A stretch of 64,000 bases of DNA from Enterobacter mori (lineage in GTDB: Bacteria; Pseudomonadota; Gammaproteobacteria; Enterobacterales; Enterobacteriaceae), in assembly GCF_025244905.1 (NCBI RefSeq), contig NZ_CP104285.1:4216001-4280000 (forward strand). Direction: 5' to 3'. Positions 61,913 to 64,000 of the stretch are shown here, one piece after another (positions within the stretch are counted from its first letter, which is position 1; every line of letters begins with the position of its first letter). The notes below the pieces were generated by a model that searched no databases, was not told the origin of the DNA, and saw nothing but the letters and a program-made list of their open reading frames with translations. Made by a program: the position numbers and the translations under genes.

Positions 61913-63994
61913 ATGCTGGTCAGCCAATACAATCACATCCTGGTAGTCCTCTCCTTTGTTGTTGCCATCCTTGCTGCGTATACCGCGCTGAACATGGCTG
62001 CACGTGTTGCCGGGAGTCAGGGCGTCGCTGCCCGCGTCTGGCTGGCTGGCGGCGGTATTGCAATGGGCATTGGCGTGTGGGCCATGCATTTTATCGGCAT
62101 GCTGGCGATGGACCTCTCCATGAGCATGAGCTACAACGCCACTCTGACCGTGTTATCCATGATTATCGCCGTGGGTTCATCGGTGTTTGCGCTATGGCTC
62201 GTAAGCTGCGAGCAATTACGCTTGCGCCGACTGTTGCCCGGCGCGTTGGTGATGGGAAGCGGTATTGTTGCCATGCATTACACCGGCATGGCGGCGCTGG
62301 AAGTGATGCCTGGGATTATCTGGGACAAGGTCTGGGTGGCCATTTCGGTCGCGATTGCGCTTGCCGCTTCACTCGCGGCATTATGGCTGACATTCCGCCT
62401 GCGTCACGAAGCCGCGCAGGTCGTGCTGATGCGCATGGGTGCCGCCGTCACGATGGGAATTGCCATTGCCGGAATGCACTATGCTGGCATGAAAGCGGCG
62501 CAGTTTCCGATGTCCACAATGGTTCACCATGAAGGCATCAACGGGAGCTGGCTGGCGGTGCTGGTCAGCGTCGTCGCGCTCTCTATTCTTGGGATCACCC
62601 TGCTGGTGTCGATGCTGGATGCCCGCCTTCAGGCACGTACTGCCCTTCTGGCCTCGTCGCTTGCAGAAGCGAACCGAGAACTCGCACAACTGGCGCTGCA
62701 CGATACCCTGACGCGGCTACCCAACCGTATCCTGCTGGAAGACAGACTCGATCAGGCTATCAGTAAAGCAGACCGCGAGGGTACGCACTTCGCGCTTATG
62801 TTCATGGATCTCGACGGGTTTAAAACCATCAATGACGCCTACGGGCATGATGTTGGCGATAAACTCCTGGTCGCCGTGACGGAGCGTTTGCTGCTGCCAC
62901 TGAAGGGCCAGTTCACTCTCGCCCGCATCGGTGGCGATGAGTTTGTTCTGCTGGCGGAGAGTGAAGGCCCGGATGATGCGGCCTCGCTGGCCAGTTCGCT
63001 GGTTCGCGCTATAGATAACCCGTTCAACCTGGAACCTTATGAACTGGTGGTGACCCTCAGCATTGGGATCGCGCTTTACCCGCATGACGGCAAAACCGAT
63101 CGCGAACTGATGTTCAATGCCGATGCGGCGATGTACCACACAAAACACATGGGCCGGAACGGGTATCATTTTTTCCAGCCCTCCATGAATACGCTGGCGC
63201 AGACCCATCTGCAGTTGATGAACGACCTGTGGCTGTCCATCGATCGCGATGAACTTCGTTTGCTCTATCAGCCTAAATTCCATGCCCCTGCAGGCCCTCT
63301 CCTCGGTTTTGAAGCACTACTACGCTGGCAACATCCGAAGCAGGGATTATTGACGCCCGAACTCTTCCTGCCGCTGGCAGAAAAAACGGGGCTGATTATT
63401 CCCATCGGTAACTGGGTTATCAATGAAGCCTGTCGCCAGTTGCGTGAGTGGCACCTACAGGGGCACCGTAACTGGTCGATGGCGGTGAACCTGTCGACGC
63501 TGCAGTTTGAACAACCTTCACTGGTAAAAACGGTGCTCGACTGCCTGACCCGTCACAACGTCCCTCCGGAAATGCTGATCCTTGAAGTGACCGAAACCAC
63601 AGCGATGAGCAACCCTGACGAAAGCGTGCGGGTACTGACAGAACTGACCAATGCCGGGGTGAAAGCCTCCATTGATGACTTCGGAACCGGATACTCAAGC
63701 CTGCTCTACCTTAAGCGCCTACCCGCCAGTGAACTGAAAATTGATCGTGCTTTTGTGCAGGAATTGAGTGGGGAAAGTGAAGATGCCACCATTGTCTCAG
63801 CCATCGTGGCGCTGGCAAAAACCCTAAATCTAAAAGTGGTGGCGGAGGGTGTAGAAACTGAAGCACAGCAAACGTTTTTGACCGAGCTGGGCTGTCACAC
63901 GCTTCAGGGTTATCTGTTAGGTAAGCCGGTCAGTGCTCAGACTATTGAGGCACTTTGTGAACATGGGGAGATGTTGCCCGGCGCGGAAGTATAA
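61913..63994 (+). CDS. Membrane cyclic-di-GMP protein with MHYT, GGDEF and EAL domains
   Basis: A 693-residue signalling protein. The N-terminal MHYT sensor has seven membrane helices with the three motifs MHFIGM (58), MHYTGM (121) and MHYAGM (188), proposed in this family to bind copper and sense a gas or redox ligand. A linker coiled coil leads to an intact GGDEF (residues 340-344, cyclase) without an obvious RxxD inhibitory site, then an intact EAL domain (FEALLRW, 467-469; DDFGTGYSS) for phosphodiesterase. Which activity dominates cannot be told. It occupies the place where K-12 has acrS-acrEF. The ribosome-binding site is weak (GAG). Confidence 0.93.
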   Translation: MLVSQYNHILVVLSFVVAILAAYTALNMAARVAGSQGVAARVWLAGGGIAMGIGVWAMHFIGMLAMDLSMSMSYNATLTVLSMIIAVGSSVFALWLVSCEQLRLRRLLPGALVMGSGIVAMHYTGMAALEVMPGIIWDKVWVAISVAIALAASLAALWLTFRLRHEAAQVVLMRMGAAVTMGIAIAGMHYAGMKAAQFPMSTMVHHEGINGSWLAVLVSVVALSILGITLLVSMLDARLQARTALLASSLAEANRELAQLALHDTLTRLPNRILLEDRLDQAISKADREGTHFALMFMDLDGFKTINDAYGHDVGDKLLVAVTERLLLPLKGQFTLARIGGDEFVLLAESEGPDDAASLASSLVRAIDNPFNLEPYELVVTLSIGIALYPHDGKTDRELMFNADAAMYHTKHMGRNGYHFFQPSMNTLAQTHLQLMNDLWLSIDRDELRLLYQPKFHAPAGPLLGFEALLRWQHPKQGLLTPELFLPLAEKTGLIIPIGNWVINEACRQLREWHLQGHRNWSMAVNLSTLQFEQPSLVKTVLDCLTRHNVPPEMLILEVTETTAMSNPDESVRVLTELTNAGVKASIDDFGTGYSSLLYLKRLPASELKIDRAFVQELSGESEDATIVSAIVALAKTLNLKVVAEGVETEAQQTFLTELGCHTLQGYLLGKPVSAQTIEALCEHGEMLPGAEV

Positions 63995-64000
63995 ACGTCA

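Overview
The window is ordinary enterobacterial chromosome, most like Enterobacter or a close relative. Nearly every protein is recognisable as the close counterpart of an E. coli K-12 protein. It carries several genes that K-12 lacks (type II aroQ, a periplasmic alpha-carbonic anhydrase, an ATP-type dihydroxyacetone kinase, an MHYT-GGDEF-EAL protein). All comparisons with E. coli rest on recalled sequences and gene order, because no search was possible. I see no phage, IS element, CRISPR array, tRNA or rRNA.

Layout. (1) 1-9669: the pepA (partial)-holC-valS block, then yjgM, ahr, a fused DhaKL dihydroxyacetone kinase and yjgR; in E. coli most of these lie near 96 min. (2) 9649-24313: a junction into the E. 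coli 72-min block: yhcC, gltBD (glutamate synthase), the sialic acid genes nanR-nanA-nanT-nanK-nanQ (nanE absent), sspAB, rplM-rpsI. (3) 24660-36431: zapE, zapG, degQ, degS, mdh, argR, yhcN, yhcO, an aldehyde dehydrogenase, and the aaeXAB efflux genes. (4) 36439-50882: aaeR, a relocated yagU, tldD, yhdP, rng, yhdE, mreBCD, csrD. (5) 51068-61773: acuI, msrPQ, aroQ-accB-accC, yhdT-panF-prmA, alpha-carbonic anhydrase, dusB-fis, yhdU. (6) 61913-63994: a membrane cyclic-di-GMP protein with MHYT, GGDEF and EAL domains.

How the genes work together. gltBD makes glutamate for nitrogen assimilation; argR controls arginine genes and has its own ARG boxes; nanR represses sialate catabolism through a triple GGTATA operator that is plainly visible. 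mreBCD with yhdE and rng form the shape/septum block; degQ and degS are periplasmic quality control and sigma-E signalling; aroQ-accBC joins the shikimate path with fatty-acid initiation; dusB-fis is the growth-rate-controlled tRNA modification/nucleoid operon with its promoter preserved.

Accessory content sits as single-gene insertions between conserved neighbours. I found no convincing undescribed multi-gene system. The most interesting signals are small: an overlapping out-of-frame upstream ORF at gltB, a 12-bp perfect inverted repeat that buries the msrP ribosome-binding site, an 18-bp perfect palindrome after the carbonic anhydrase gene, the loss of nanE from the sialate operon, and the tail-to-tail gene overlap at the 96-min/72-min junction.
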